A stretch of DNA of 64,000 nucleotides from Merluccius polli (GCA_030340625.1 JAOPHQ010003980.1:278501-342500); one strand, 5' to 3'; positions 31,320 to 42,584 are shown, numbered from the stretch's first letter. The notes: generated by a model not told the origin, from the letters alone. Translations and numbers: made by a program.

Positions 31320-33885
31320 TCTTTGGTGGAACTCCACCTTGAGCATTGGGTCCAAGATGTCTTCGTCCACAACCCAAGATCGCTCCTCGGGACCATATCC
31401 CTCCCAATCTACGAGATATTGGAGTCGCCTGGCTCTCCGTCTTGAATCCAATAGCGCCCTCACAGCATATGCCGGCCCCCCATCAAGGTCAAGGACCGGA
31501 GGTGGAGTGTCCAGGGGCTCTGCCTCCTGCAGTGGACCTGGAACTACTGGCCTGAGGAGGGAGACATGAAATGAAGGTGAGACCTTGAAATGAGGAGGTA
31601 ATTGCAAGCGGAATGTCACCCTGTTAATCTGTTTCAGGATCTTGAAAGGCCCAATGAAGCGAGGTCCAAGTTTTCTGCATTGCTGGCGGAGATTGATGTC
31701 CCTTGTGGACAACCACACCCTCTGGCCCGGTCGGTAGGCTGGGGCCTCTCGGCGGTGCCGATCAGCTGCTTTCTTGTGTCTTTTCACGGCCCTCTGTAAG
31801 TGAACATTAGCAGAGGACCAGACATTCCTGCTAGAAGAATACCACTCTTCCACTGCTGGTACCTCTGTACTACATGGGTTCCAGGGGAAGAGAGGCGGTT
31901 TAAAACCCAAAAAACACTGAAAAGGTGTGAGACCGGAAGAGGAGTGTTTCAGTGAGTTCTGAGCATATTCGGCCCAGGGAAGAAATCTACACCAGTCGTT
32001 CTGACGGTCCCCACAATAGCATCTGAGGAACCGTCCGATTTCCTGGTTCAACCTCTCCACCTGGCCGTTGGATTGTGGGTGATGACCTGAGGTCAAACTC
32101 ACTGTGACTCCCAGCCTCTCCATGAAGGCCCGCCAAACCTGGGAGGTAAATTGGGTGCCCCGGTCAGAGACGATGTCCTCAGGTAGGCCAAAACGTCGGA
32201 AGACATGGTGGAAAAGGGCCTCAGCAGTCTGGAGAGCTGTAGGGAGACCAGGCAGAGGAACGAGACAACACCCCTTTGAAAATCTATCGACTATGACTAA
32301 AATTGTAGTATTACCTTCAGACTGAGGCAGGTCGGTGACAAAGTCTATGGAGAGATGAGTCCATGGACGCTGAGGAATCGGCAGTGGTTCCAGGGTGCCT
32401 GCAGGCAAGTGTCGAGGAACCTTAGACTGAGCACAAACACTACACGACTGAACATGAGTCTGGACATCTTTGTTCAGGGTTGACCAATACTGAGAAGACA
32501 GCAGCTGTTGGGTGCGCGTGGTGCCAGGATGGCCTGTGCCTAGAGATGTATGTGCCCAGGTTATGAGACGACTTTGCAACGGCTTGGGTACATAGACCCT
32601 GCCCGGAGGGCATTCAGGCGGTTGAGGGTCATGAACCGCAGCCTCCCGGATCTCCCTCTCCAGATCCCACCGTATTGGAGCTAGAATGCACGTTGGGGGG
32701 ACAATGGGTTCCGGCGTGGCAGAGCGCCGTTCTGTGTCGAACATGCGAGAGAGAGCGTCAGCCTTGGTGTTTTTCGAGCCTGGACGATAGGAGATGATGA
32801 ACTGAAAACGGGTAAAGAATAGGGCCCATCTGGCTTGTCGGGTGTTGAGGCGTTTGGCAGTACGTATATATTCAAGATTCTTGTGATCTGTATATATTAC
32901 GAAGGGATGTTGTGCACCTTCAAGCCAGTGACGCCACTCTTCAATTGCAAGTTTGATGGCCAGTAGCTCCCTATTCCCAACATCATAATTCCTCTCCGCC
33001 TGGGACAGCTTCCTGGAGAAGTAAGCACATGGGAAAAGCTTAGCAGGGTTACCTTGACGCTGAGAAAGAACAGCTCCAACCCCCACCTCTGATGCATCCA
33101 CCTCTATCACAAATGGAAGTGCAGGGTCTGGATGCTTCAGCAATGGGGCCGACGTGAATTTAGTCTTGAGTACTTTGAATGCTTCCTCTGCTTCAGGTGT
33201 CCAGGTAAAACGACGTGGGGATCCTTTCAGCAGGGAAGTAAGGGGTGCTGCCACAGAACTGAAATTCCGAATAAACCTGCGGTAGAAGTTTGAAAAGCCT
33301 AGAAATCTCTGAAGCTCCTTAGTAGTCCTGGGGCTGGACCAGTCCAGAACGGCTCGCACCTTCTCCTCATTCATCCGCACTCCCTCGGAACTCAGCACAT
33401 AGCCTAGAAAAGACATGGAAGACTGATGGAAGAGACATTTCTCAGCCTTGAGAAATAGCTGATGCTCAAGCAGTCTGGTAAGTACTGCTCTCACATGCTT
33501 GACATGGTCATGGATATTGTCAGAGTATACAAGAATGTCATCAAAATAAACAAAAACAAATTTTTGCAGCATGTCTCGGAGTACCTCATCGACAAATGAC
33601 TGGAACACAGATGGCGCATTGGCTAACCCATAGGGTAACACAAGGTACTCGTAGTGACCAGTGGTAGTGGAGAACGCCGTCTTCCACTCATCACCCTCCC
33701 GTATCCTCACCAGGTTGTATGCGCTCCGCAAGTCTAGCTTGGTGAAGCATCGGGCCCCACAAAGTTGTTCCAGCGCTGATGGGACTAAAGGAAGAGGGTA
33801 ACGGTACTTCACAGTGACGTCATTCAGGGCTCTGTAATCAATACATGGCCGCAAACCGCCTTCCTTCTTTTCCACAAAGAAGAAC
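31296..33885 (-). CDS. Pol of chromovirus #1: RT, RNase H, integrase, chromodomain
   Basis: The 860-codon frame starts within reverse transcriptase (KKEGGLRPCIDYRALN). It holds the active site YFDD (FVFVYFDDILVYS, about 33545), RNase H (IEVDASEVGVGAVLSQ, YTDHKNLEYI), the integrase zinc domain (HTSLGTGHPG ... CSVCAQSK) and the core with SIDFVTDLP, SDRGTQFTSQVW and HPQSNGQVERLNQEI. It ends in a chromodomain (RRLQYLVDWEGYGPEERSW, about 31380-31440), which directs insertion to marked chromatin in this clade. A frame change near 33880-33890 separates it from the RT start. The stop codon falls inside the 3' LTR. All catalytic residues I can check are present. Confidence 0.9.
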
Positions 33886-34177
33886 CCGAAGGCGAAGTTG
33901 AAGGGCGAATGAAACCTTGTCTCAGAGCCTCGTCCACATATTCCTGCATGGCCGCCGTCTCCTTGGCAGACAGGGGGTAGACCCGGGAACGTGGCAGCGG
34001 AGCTCCCGGCAAGAGGTCAATCGAGCAGTCCCAACGGCGATGAGGTGGCAGCTGTGTGGCCCTCACCTTACTGAAAGCCTCAGATAGATCCTGATATTCA
34101 GGTGGGATCTCAATGTCACCCACTTCAGGGCTTTCAATGGATGTAGAAGCACATTGAACCTGCAGACATCGTTCCCG
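33886..34177 (-). pseudogene. RT N-terminal segment of chromovirus #1
   Basis: This short open stretch reads IPPEYQDLSEAFSK, CSIDLLPGAPLPRSRVYPLS and GFIRPSTSPS, the usual entry into Ty3/Gypsy reverse transcriptase. It is in the same frame as Gag-protease but separated from it by the TGA at 34180-34178, and in a different frame from the following RT. Confidence 0.8.
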
Positions 34178-35437
34178 TCAGGCTGGAGACCAGGAAAGAA
34201 TACGGCCCTTAGACCAAGATATGTCAGGGTCATGTTGGCGAAGCCATGGCAAGCCTAGGACAAGGGGATGGACAGGAGAGTTAACAACAAATAAACTTAG
34301 GGGTTCTGTATGAACCTGGTCAACGGTTAGTTGCAAAACCTGCGTCCTCTCTGTAACTTGTCCTGAGCCCAGGGGTCGACCATCAATTCCCTTCACTCGT
34401 AAAGGGGGAATACAGGGAGTTCGTGGAATCCTCAAAGAGTGCACTAACTGTTCAGCAATAAAATTGCCAGCAGCACCAGAATCAATCATGGCAGGCCCAG
34501 CGTAGTAACCACTTCCCCATTTAAGAGTTATTGATATGCTGAAAAGTTCAGGTATAAAATCGCTGGGGGCTCTACTCACCACCGCAGACTGTTGCAGCCC
34601 TTGGGGTTGAGGATGGCGGTTACAGGTGGCTCTAAGATGACCAGACGCCCCACAGTACAGACAGAGACCATTACGCCGCCGGCGCTCCTTCTCCTCTAAG
34701 GTCAGGTGTGTGAGGCCTATTTCCATTGGCTCCCGGGCCTGCTGGACCTGAAAAGGGTCCCTGCTGACACACGAACGGATCCTAGGCACTCCTCTTGTCC
34801 TTAGGAGGTTGTCCAGACGTATGGCCAACTCCATTAGCTGGTCCAGGGTCAAGTCGTCATCCCGGCAGGCTAACTCCGACTGTATATCAGGCTTCAGGCC
34901 ACATCGGTAGACAGTGAGTAGAGATCGGTCATTCCAACCACTTCTGGCTGCAATGGTTCGAAAAACCAGCGAATAGTCAGCGACTGTACGATCACCCTGT
35001 TCAAGTTTCAGCAGCTGTTCCCCGACCTCCAAACCCTCTGCTGGATGCTGGAACACTGCTTTGAAGAGCGCCTCAAAGCTGGTAAAGTCCTCAATGTTGT
35101 CTCCTCCTTGCTCCCATACTGCAGTAGCCCACTCTAACGCTCCTCCAGTAAGAAGGGATATGACAAGAGCTACCTTGGATTCATCAGACTGGAAGTTAGC
35201 AGGATCACGAGCCATGTACAGGGCACATTGCAGCATGAAGCCTCGACAGGTGTCTGGGTTTCCATCATACTTCTCCGGTTTCACACATCGTTGGGGCGCA
35301 GGCTGGGGAGGTGGTGGTCGAGCAACCAATTCCTGGAGGGTTGTAGACATGCGGGCAATCTGCTCACGCTGTTGACCCAGTAACTGGCCTTGCTGGGTTA
35401 GGGCTTCACGAAGTCTTGTTGCCTCAGCTGCATCCAT
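34178..35437 (-). CDS. Gag-protease of chromovirus #1
   Basis: The 419-codon frame starts MDAAEATRLREAL with a Gln-rich coiled coil. It then has the capsid (KYDGNPDTCRGFMLQC, LEQGDRTVADYSLVFR), a CCHC zinc knuckle (CLYCGASGHLRATC, about 34650) and an aspartic protease (AMIDSGAAGNFIAEQL, about 34480). It ends at a TGA (34180-34178), after which the same frame continues into RT. So the TGA is either a late nonsense change or a readthrough point. The start lies a few bases inside the 5' LTR boundary, as usual for this group. Confidence 0.88.
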   Translation of the reverse strand: MDAAEATRLREALTQQGQLLGQQREQIARMSTTLQELVARPPPPQPAPQRCVKPEKYDGNPDTCRGFMLQCALYMARDPANFQSDESKVALVISLLTGGALEWATAVWEQGGDNIEDFTSFEALFKAVFQHPAEGLEVGEQLLKLEQGDRTVADYSLVFRTIAARSGWNDRSLLTVYRCGLKPDIQSELACRDDDLTLDQLMELAIRLDNLLRTRGVPRIRSCVSRDPFQVQQAREPMEIGLTHLTLEEKERRRRNGLCLYCGASGHLRATCNRHPQPQGLQQSAVVSRAPSDFIPELFSISITLKWGSGYYAGPAMIDSGAAGNFIAEQLVHSLRIPRTPCIPPLRVKGIDGRPLGSGQVTERTQVLQLTVDQVHTEPLSLFVVNSPVHPLVLGLPWLRQHDPDISWSKGRILSWSPA

Positions 35438-35454
35438 ATCACGGTTGGTTATTC

Positions 35455-35863
35455 TATCACAAATGGAGACTCGAATACGAAAGTTTGAGGATGCAGACGC
35501 TCAAGGCGTTGTTTTACTTCAATAAATAAACCAAAAGCCACAGTGGGCAAACACGACAAAAGTTCTCTCTTCACACAGAGCTTCACGCTGAATTCACAAA
35601 TAATAACCAACAACACAAACTGAGAGTCCAGGGTTTAAATAGGAACATAATTAGAATTGGAAACAGGTGGGAACTAAACAAGGCGGGAAACTAAGGAGGC
35701 AAACTAAAACTCTGGGGAGGATGAACGGATTGGATCTGCAAATGGTGGTAGGGCAGGAAGCCGGACTGGAGTAGCCGTAGGAACTGGAGCCGGGACAGAG
35801 GGCTGGGATAGCGTGGTTGTGACAATTACCTGCTTACGCTTAGACGTATTTATGAGTATGGCA
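35455..35863 (-). repeat. 5' LTR of chromovirus #1
   Basis: This 409-bp partner of 30911-31319 differs at about 35683 and 35746. It ends TATGAGTATGGCA on the plus strand at 35863. Confidence 0.87.
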
Positions 35864-35958
35864 AACCAGTCGTTGTCCCGTAGTAGACAGCAGGGCTACA
35901 ATGGCTGGAAGTGTGGAGATAAAATCTAGTTTTATCAAATCAACTTTTTTTATATATA

Positions 35959-36027
35959 GGGACTTTAAGCAGCAACGGTTGAACGGACACCATAGCCGTC
36001 CCTTCAACCGTCGCTGCTTAAAGTCCC
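35959..36027. repeat. 30-bp inverted repeat with 9-nt loop
   Basis: GGGACTTTAAGCAGC...GGAC at 35959-35988 is the near-perfect complement of 35998-36027 (GTCC...GCTGCTTAAAGTCCC). A stable hairpin or a small palindromic MITE is possible. No duplication was identified. Confidence 0.8.
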
Positions 36028-36029
36028 AC

Positions 36030-36400
36030 AGCAAAATCGGGAGTGTTAATTCAACTCAGTGTTAAATTTAACACTTTTTCTGAGTTTATATAATTCTCAC
36101 GGATTCAGAGTTAAAATTACACTTAGTGTAATTGTGTTAATATTTTAACTCTTTAATAGTGTAGTGACACCCTTGGTGTTGTTTAATGACACCACATCAA
36201 GTGCATGTTTAACTCGAAATAACTTCACTATGACACTATTTAACTTCACTATGAGAGTTAATTTTTAACATACATCGTGTTATTTTATGACACATTAAAG
36301 TGTATTTTTAACACTAAAATCGTGTTATTTCCTTTCATTAATGTGTTAATTAACATTTATTGTTTTGTTTTACGATACATTAAAAGTGCATTCTGTGTTT
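36030..36400. repeat. GTGTTA/TAACAC-rich palindromic repeat
   Basis: Short direct and inverted copies of GTGTTAA and TTAACAC recur through this AT-rich stretch, e.g. ACTCAGTGTTAAATTTAACA at 36054-36073. It has the look of a degenerate transposon terminus or satellite. I cannot name the family. Confidence 0.5.
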
Positions 36401-36989
36401 ACTAGCCTAACATACAAGTCACCAAATCTGAAAATTCTTGTAGTCACCTGCAAGGCTACAGAAAGTTAACATACACAAGACACACTCTTTACAGTTACAT
36501 CATAAGTTCAAATGTGTTGACCAGCAACAGTGATCAAGTAATAAAAATCATTCAAACAAACATTTTATCTTTTTTTTTTTTTATTCAAAAAATACATAAC
36601 TTCCCAGCACCATAGGAATTAGCACAATAATAAGATCAGGCACAACTTAAACATTTACAAAGAAAATAATGGCACAATATGTTGGCTCTCATCTCCACCA
36701 TAAGCACTTTGTAAATCGAAGGGCTTATAAATCACAAGACTATCTGCTTTAACAACGTCTTTGTCATTACTTTCAAATACTTTGTAAACTAACCCAGTTA
36801 GTTGCATGGATGCTTTGTGATACAGACAACATGCAAAGCTCGAGGCAGCATATCGCCATAGTCCTCAATGTCCACATGAATAGATTTCATTGGTCCATAC
36901 TCAATACATTTTGAATATGATGTCTCCCAATGACATGCAATAGACAGTTGATGTTTTTTGCAAGAGATTTTGTGATGTTTTTGAAGTTT

Positions 36990-37271
36990 TTAAGAGTATT
37001 TTTTTAAAATCCTGTGTTTTGCCTCAAATCTCATGCTCCACATATGTATTAGTGGTCCAATTTTTCGGATAAAAGATGGATAGTGTATCATAAAGTGATG
37101 TTTCGGGATCAGATTTCTATTGGGATACAGCTCTTTGAACAACTCATGATGCTCCATTATGAAATGCTTAAGAAGTACAGTCATGCCAAGTGTAACAGAT
37201 GGAGAAAATATAATGTTGATTATCTGCAGTAAAAGTAGCAGCAAACACCAGTTTTGGTTTCCTTCTGGCAC
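36990..37271 (-). pseudogene. Transposon-associated protein fragment, family not recognised
   Basis: The minus frame reads FIMEHHELFKELYPNRNLIP, KHHFMIHYPSFIRKIGPL and WSMRFEAKHRILKK. I associate this motif string with multi-copy fish repeat proteins, but I cannot assign a superfamily. It is about 94 codons and looks truncated. The surrounding 36.4-38.4 kb is AT-rich without other coding signals. 37380-37448 ends in CCGGCTCTG, similar to a hAT terminus, but has no partner. Confidence 0.4.
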
Positions 37272-38836
37272 AATGTCACCAAAAAGCAGAGGAATGTTTC
37301 TTACAAGACAAAGAGTCTGAATGGAATTGAGCCCTATATTATTAGTAACTTTGGTAAGTTACAGATTTCAATTCATAAATAATATCGATGGAGGGGGGCC
37401 CAAAAAAGACAGTCTGCCTAGTATAGTCCATTTATTTAATCCGGCTCTGGGCATGCTAGGTAACTATTATGATAGCATATCACGGCCATTCAATGGACTT
37501 TACAATGCTAGCGTGGGCTACTGGATGTGGCTGTTTTTTTATGTTGGCTCAAATGTACACACCCTTTGTGGTTGTAAATGAACAACAGCTACGTAAATCA
37601 CATTTTACTTTTAGGTAGGTTTTAGGTTTTAGGTAGCTAGCGTTAGCAGGATGGCTAGCAGCCTAATCATTATCATTATGGATTTAGGTCACTTGGCAGA
37701 TCGAACAAATAGCTCATTACCAAGCTGAATACGTTACTAATGTTACTAAAATAACTCTATACTGTAAAAAAACAATATTTAACCAACAAAAAATAGCCAA
37801 GATGTACATCTTCTTGCTTGCTTACTGTACTTACGTGGTCACTTGACATTCACAAAGGTAACTTTATGTTGGGTCTTCACATGCATTCATCGACTTGCAG
37901 TGCTCCACTGCGACATCTAGTGGCTAAATATCGTCTATAGCTCCTTTAACAGTAAAATATAGTCTGTTGCCATTTTGAAGGGGATACAATATTTACATTA
38001 GTGGATATAAGCAATGGATATAACATTAAAATAGCTGTTTAGAAGTGTATCCTGCTGGTAAAAAACTGCGTGGCCAGTGGAGCTCCAGTGTGAATGTAAC
38101 ACATAGATATAGACAAAAATACAGGTTGAACTGACTGCTGATATTGGTGGAAACTATCACAGACGTTTTTCACAAAAAATATAAAACTGCCTACAAAAGT
38201 AGTGTAGGCCTACTCTTGAGTCTACATGAGTAGCCTACTCATTGAGATTTGAACCCTATATTTCAGTTTGAATTAAAATAAAATATATCAGGTTATAGGT
38301 TTGCCGAATGACCATGAAAAAAGCCCCCAATATCACACATTCCAATAAAAGTTGGGAGGTGTTCATAAATCTGCCCCATTTATCGCATTTGCGACCGAAG
38401 ATTTGCGATGAAAATGCTTGCAACTGGCAACTGCTTGTAGAAGAATCACAAATGTTCTGAAACTGGACCGTTCGCTGCCACAAGCAACATGTTACATTTA
38501 TATTTAAGGCATTTAGCAGATGTTTTTGTCCAAAGCGACTTACAATAAGTACATTTGTCAGAAGAAGTTAAACACTATATCGCTGTCGGTACAGTAAGGA
38601 TGTCAATAGAACAAGTTTCAAGCACTCATAATTACTAAGTTAACCCATTCCTTGTATACAACAAAGATAGCTAGGGTAAGATGCTAGACAGTCCCAGGGG
38701 GGTATACTACGAAGCTCGATTAGTGGGTTAGCGAGGTATGTTACGCTCAAAGCCTGGGTTAGCTGTCCTACGAAAGTCGCTCTCTTTTAGCGTCGTTATA
38801 TCACCATGGTAACTTATGCTGGCAACCAAACCTGGT

Positions 38837-39190
38837 CGGGAGGAGGTTTTCAGCTCAGACTTTCCGATTAGATCGGCTTCTTAAAGCTGAGCGCCGCTTC
38901 CGGGACAGATCCGATCCCTTTATGAGAGATACAGGTTCTCATCAGAGGGTATTCGCTATTTGGTCGTCCTTGTTGGACCTTATGAAGGCAATGCTACAAA
39001 AAGAAGCCGTGCGCAGTGTGTCTGTGTTTCACTGCGATTTGTTGCCACGGTATTTGCATACAGTTGGTGATGCCGAACATATAGCCTAAGCAAAAAGGTG
39101 CCTTGCGATACGCAAGGTTGTAGCTGCCATAAATACACTGCTAAATATGTTCGTGGTGTTTCCCAACTTTTTGCCAACACAAACTGTCAA
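38837..39190 (+). pseudogene. HARBI1-like Harbinger nuclease, N-terminal fragment
   Basis: In broken frames the plus strand reads RLLKAERRFRDRSDP and YERYRFSSEGIRYLVVL, then CVSLRFVATVFAYS. These are recognisable as the N-terminus of the HARBI1-type nuclease. The catalytic DDE domain is missing. The fragment confirms that the enclosing terminal-repeat element belongs to PIF/Harbinger. Confidence 0.65.
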
Positions 39191-39600
39191 GTTGCAAGTT
39201 ATCAACTTGCAGGTAAAAGAAAACACCTGTATACGTGAAGGAGCGGTAGAGTGGCGGTAGCGCGTCAGTCTTCAGATTCTGCGTGCTGGTTTCGATTCCC
39301 AAGTGAAGTGGGTATGTGTAGTTTATTTAAAAAAAAGTTATATTTCTTATGTCATATGGAATACTTATTCATTAATGTTATGGAATTATCCAGTTTGGTA
39401 ATCTAGATGGGGGTAAAAGGCATGATGATGGACAGGCAAGATATGAACCCCGGTCGCTGCCGTTCAGCTCACATCCTAATCCACCACACCACCGTCGCTA
39501 CCTTCCAGCAATACGTTTCTTACATATAGGATGTATTTGAAAGGAATTCCCTAAATTACACAAAAAAGCAAGTTGGAGGTTGCTTTTGCATTTTGCAATA

Positions 39601-39673
39601 TGCGTAAGAATTGTTCGCCATTAATCCCAATAGAGTAGGCCTATTGGGATTAATGGCGAACAATTCGTACGCA
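39601..39673. repeat. 33-bp inverted repeat hairpin
   Basis: The arms 39601-39633 and 39641-39673 are complementary except at one position, with a 7-nt loop AGTAGGC. It sits inside the Harbinger element. Confidence 0.88.
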
Positions 39674-39984
39674 TTCACAGAATCTGCTGCTGTCCTGAGT
39701 GACATACAGCCCGTGTTCGCTCCGTCGGATCCATTGCGTCAAGGTGAATGACGTTGGGTTACGCCCTTTTTATGTGAACGCGCATTGAACCTAAAGCGGA
39801 AAACCTGGCTTGACAAATTTACCTTTAAGTGAGCTTCGTGGAACCGTTAAACTCTGATTGCGAGTTTCGTATTTAGCAATCGAGATTTTCCCAAGAAATC
39901 CTGGATATGTTCAGCGAGCTTCGTAGTATACCCCCCAGGACTAGTTCCAGGACACACAAACATACAATAAATGCATAAGAGGAT

Positions 39985-40275
39985 TTAAATTAAGGACTTT
40001 GCAGAGTCCAGGTGAACTCTGAACAAGTGAGAACAGAGAGTTGTGACTTTGCTGTGTGACCTTTGCTTGCTCTTAGCGATGGTGGTACCAGCCGGCCAGC
40101 TGAGGTAGTTGAGCGGAGCACTTGAGCTGAGGCGTGGGGTCTGACTAATGCTTGGAGGTAGCTAGGGGCAGTTCCGTTGACAGCCTTGTAGACCAGTACC
40201 ATTGTCCTAAATCTGATGCGAGTTGCAACAGGGAGCCAGTGGAGGTCACGGAAGAGGGGGGTCACATGGAACATT
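39985..40275 (-). pseudogene. L2-clade LINE reverse transcriptase tail
   Basis: The minus frame reads HVTPLFRDLHWLPVATRIRF, RTMVLVYKAVNGTAPSYLQ and then SAGRLVPPSLRA, the usual C-terminal end of fish L2-type non-LTR retrotransposon proteins. Only this 5'-truncated tail is present. Confidence 0.7.
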
Positions 40276-40329
40276 GTTATGATTCCCCTTTTTAAAATAG
40301 GTTCCTGTAACGTCCAACACACGTTCAGA

Positions 40330-41598
40330 TATTAAGCAGGAATGTCAAGACGGGATGTAAATCTTATAACATAGCCTACTCATACACCTGAATATTAGTG
40401 GCAGCTGCCAATGCATTTCTCCCGTTTTCCTGTTTGTCTGTCCATGTTAAATCCCCAAACTAGAGTGCACTTCCAACTGGAGTGGCTTAAGTGAAAACCC
40501 GGAACGGGTTGGTTCACAACATACAGTACTGTCGCATACTTACATGGATTTTCCACAAATAAGAATGTGCACAGAATCAGAGACACAGAGACCAAGCTCC
40601 AACAACAGATATGTATGCAATGCCATTTAAGTCAATATTAAATAAATAAATATGGCTATGAAATAAATCCTGAAATAAATAAATGAAGCAATAAATATAT
40701 GAATAAATGTAAATATAAATATATAAATGATTCAATATAGTTAAATAAATAAATAGGTTTTTATTGAAAAAAGGACGTTTTTCAAAGGTAAGCAGTGGGT
40801 CAAAAGAGGCATTATGTCAATAAATCTGTTCTAACATTTGTTTTGCAGTCAAGTGTCATTTTCTTTCATTTTTAAATTATCTATTGACATTTACTCCGAG
40901 TGCCACCACCCAGGTACAACAAAACCCTTTCTCCCCACTGCTGAAAAAAATCCTAGAGGACACACTGCAACCAATACATACAGTATATCTATATAACTAT
41001 ATTCTACACCATCCCTCATGCGTTTTCAAATGTAACTGCAATGTTTACATTGTTGATGTTATAATCAGATCGATGTTTACTCATTTTGTTTGTCTGTTTG
41101 TTTATTTCTTACATGCATTACAGGTGCTGTCTCATGCTACCCAAGAACCCTGTTGGCCCAGCATCCAACCACATCCATATGATGGCCTTCAGCGAGTGGC
41201 ATGCTCCCCTGTGAGCACAGAAAGATAATCTTTGATGATAGAATTTTCACACTGATGCAATTCAATACATTATCCTCAAAATAATTCTAATCTAATAAAA
41301 AATTACAATGTTTAGTTTTTGTTTACACCTTGTTATTGAGTTAGTCAAACAGTATACTGATATAAATTGGTGAGAAATACTACACACACCTGTCAGTATA
41401 ACACTGTGGAGTGTGTGTTGTTGATAGCTGGTTTACAGCCTCACCTGGCCTGAGTCAGACTGATTGGACTCTGGGCTGAGTGGGGCTGCACACCTGTTGT
41501 GCATGAGCAATCATGGCACCCAGGATAAACCAGCTATCAACAAACACTCAGGCGTGAGCGCAGGTTATGCTCCGGTCATGGCAGTACATTACATCTGC
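40330..41598. other. Non-coding interval with AT-rich microsatellite
   Basis: (AAAT)n/(ATAA)n-type simple sequence lies at about 40635-40760. No gene is supported in the rest. A 114-codon ORF at 40884-41228 shows no recognisable domain. Confidence 0.5.
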
Positions 41599-42584
41599 TC
41601 AGCGAATACCATCTTGCCATCTCCAATAAACGCATACTTCAACCAACATCTACCCGTGTCCTGTCTCGGAGGTTCCCCAGCAAAAGCAACTGATGTGGCG
41701 TGTGGTTAGAGTCCGCTGCCACACTGTGGCATGTGGTTAGAGTCCACTGCTACACTGGCACCCCCAAATGGGACTTCTCCGACCAGGAAGGGACACGGAA
41801 GGGCTGCCCAAACCTGCTCTGGAGCCACCAGCCACGGTTACGGATAGCCACCTCAACGCCAGCCCACCTGAACGGTAGTGTCGGCCAACGGAGGAGCAGG
41901 GCGGCAGCGCAGTGAACCGCCATGGGCAACCGTCTGTGGCTAGCCTCCCCCGGATCCAGCCTGGAACAGCCCAGGTCCAGCCATGCCTCTGCCAATGGAA
42001 CCAGCAGTCCAAGGCCCATGCTCCAGGGGGAGATGGTGGATCGTACACCATTTCCCTGGTGGAGGGGGGGACCTACCGAGGGTTGTTCCAGGCCCTCCGA
42101 GGAGCTACCTCCGTGGCCCAGCTGTCGGGCGCTCATTCCAAGCCCATCCAGCCAGCCCCTGCAAACGGCCAGCCCAGGGACACCTCCGCCAGCCCTGGCA
42201 GCAGCCCCAGGCATCCGGTCTCCAGGATGGAGGGGGAGGGTGTGGTTGGCGTGTGACAATGTGGAGGTGTAGCAGCAGTGGGGTTTGGGGGGGGTTGTTT
42301 TAACTTTTATTTTAGGTATGGCAACCCTATAAAGAGTCTGTTTTTTGTGTAGGTATGGTAACCCTGTTGAGAGTCCAGTTTGTAGGTTTTTTTTCCTGTT
42401 TGCTTGGATGGGGGGAGGGGGGAGTAGGCTGAGCGAATACCATCTTGCCATCTCCAATAAACGCATACTTCAACCAACATCTACCCGTGTCCTGTCTCGG
42501 AGGGCCCCAGCAAAAGCCACTGATGTGGTGTGTGGTTAGAGTCCACTGCCACACTGTGGCAGGTGGTTAGAGTCCACTGCTACA
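41599..42584 (+). mobile_element. TRIM-like miniature LTR retrotransposon
   Basis: Direct repeats of about 156 bp (41599-41754 and 42430-42584) begin T(C/G)AGCGAATACC and end CCACTGCTACA. Each holds AATAAA near its start and two GTGGTTAGAGTCC motifs. The first is followed by CTGGCACCCCCAAATGGGAC, similar to a tRNA-Arg primer-binding site. A purine tract (GGATGGGGGGAGGGGGGAG, 42407-42425) precedes the second. The 675-bp interior has only domain-free ORFs. No target duplication was found, so a rearranged larger LTR element is the alternative. Confidence 0.55.

Larger units (their letters stand above)
30911..35863 (-). mobile_element. Chromovirus #1 (sushi-like Ty3/Gypsy with chromodomain)
   Basis: Two 409-bp direct repeats (30911-31319 and 35455-35863) differ at only two positions by eye, so the copy is young. 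The minus-strand interior reads Gag, protease, reverse transcriptase, RNase H, integrase, chromodomain. It is nearly intact: one in-frame TGA lies after the protease and one frame change in RT. I could not find a convincing target-site duplication, and the outer LTR end on the low side is set only by the extent of the shared sequence. Confidence 0.9.
38698..39935 (+). mobile_element. PIF/Harbinger element with 3-bp target duplication
   Basis: The termini GGGGGTATACTACGAAGCTCG and CGAGCTTCGTAGTATACCCCC are perfect inverted repeats. CAG flanks both sides (38695-38697 and 39936-39938). It contains a HARBI1-like fragment (38837-39190), a long hairpin (39601-39673) and two tRNA-like stretches facing each other (39238-39312 plus, 39424-39502 minus). 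It is deleted in its transposase and non-autonomous. Confidence 0.82.
38489..40000 (+). mobile_element. SINE/LINE-tail repeat split by a Harbinger element
   Basis: The segment GGCATTTAGCAGATG...CCAAAGCGACTTACAATAAG (38505-38547) is the widely shared fish SINE/L2-type motif. It continues to 38697 and, after the Harbinger insertion, resumes at 39936 (AGGACTAGTTCCAGGACAC). The variant here resembles repeats I associate with clupeiform fishes. Confidence 0.6.

Noticed and set aside
37370..37448. hAT terminus ending in CCGGCTCTG
   Set aside because: Only one end is seen and no partner terminus or duplication was found.
39238..39312. Functional tRNA gene
   Set aside because: The B-box-like sequence has an extra T and I cannot draw a convincing cloverleaf with a sensible anticodon; treated as tRNA-like sequence only.
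41750..42466. 238-codon minus-strand ORF and overlapping plus ORFs
   Set aside because: They are Pro/Gly-rich with no domain and lie in the GC-rich interior of the TRIM-like element; probably compositional.
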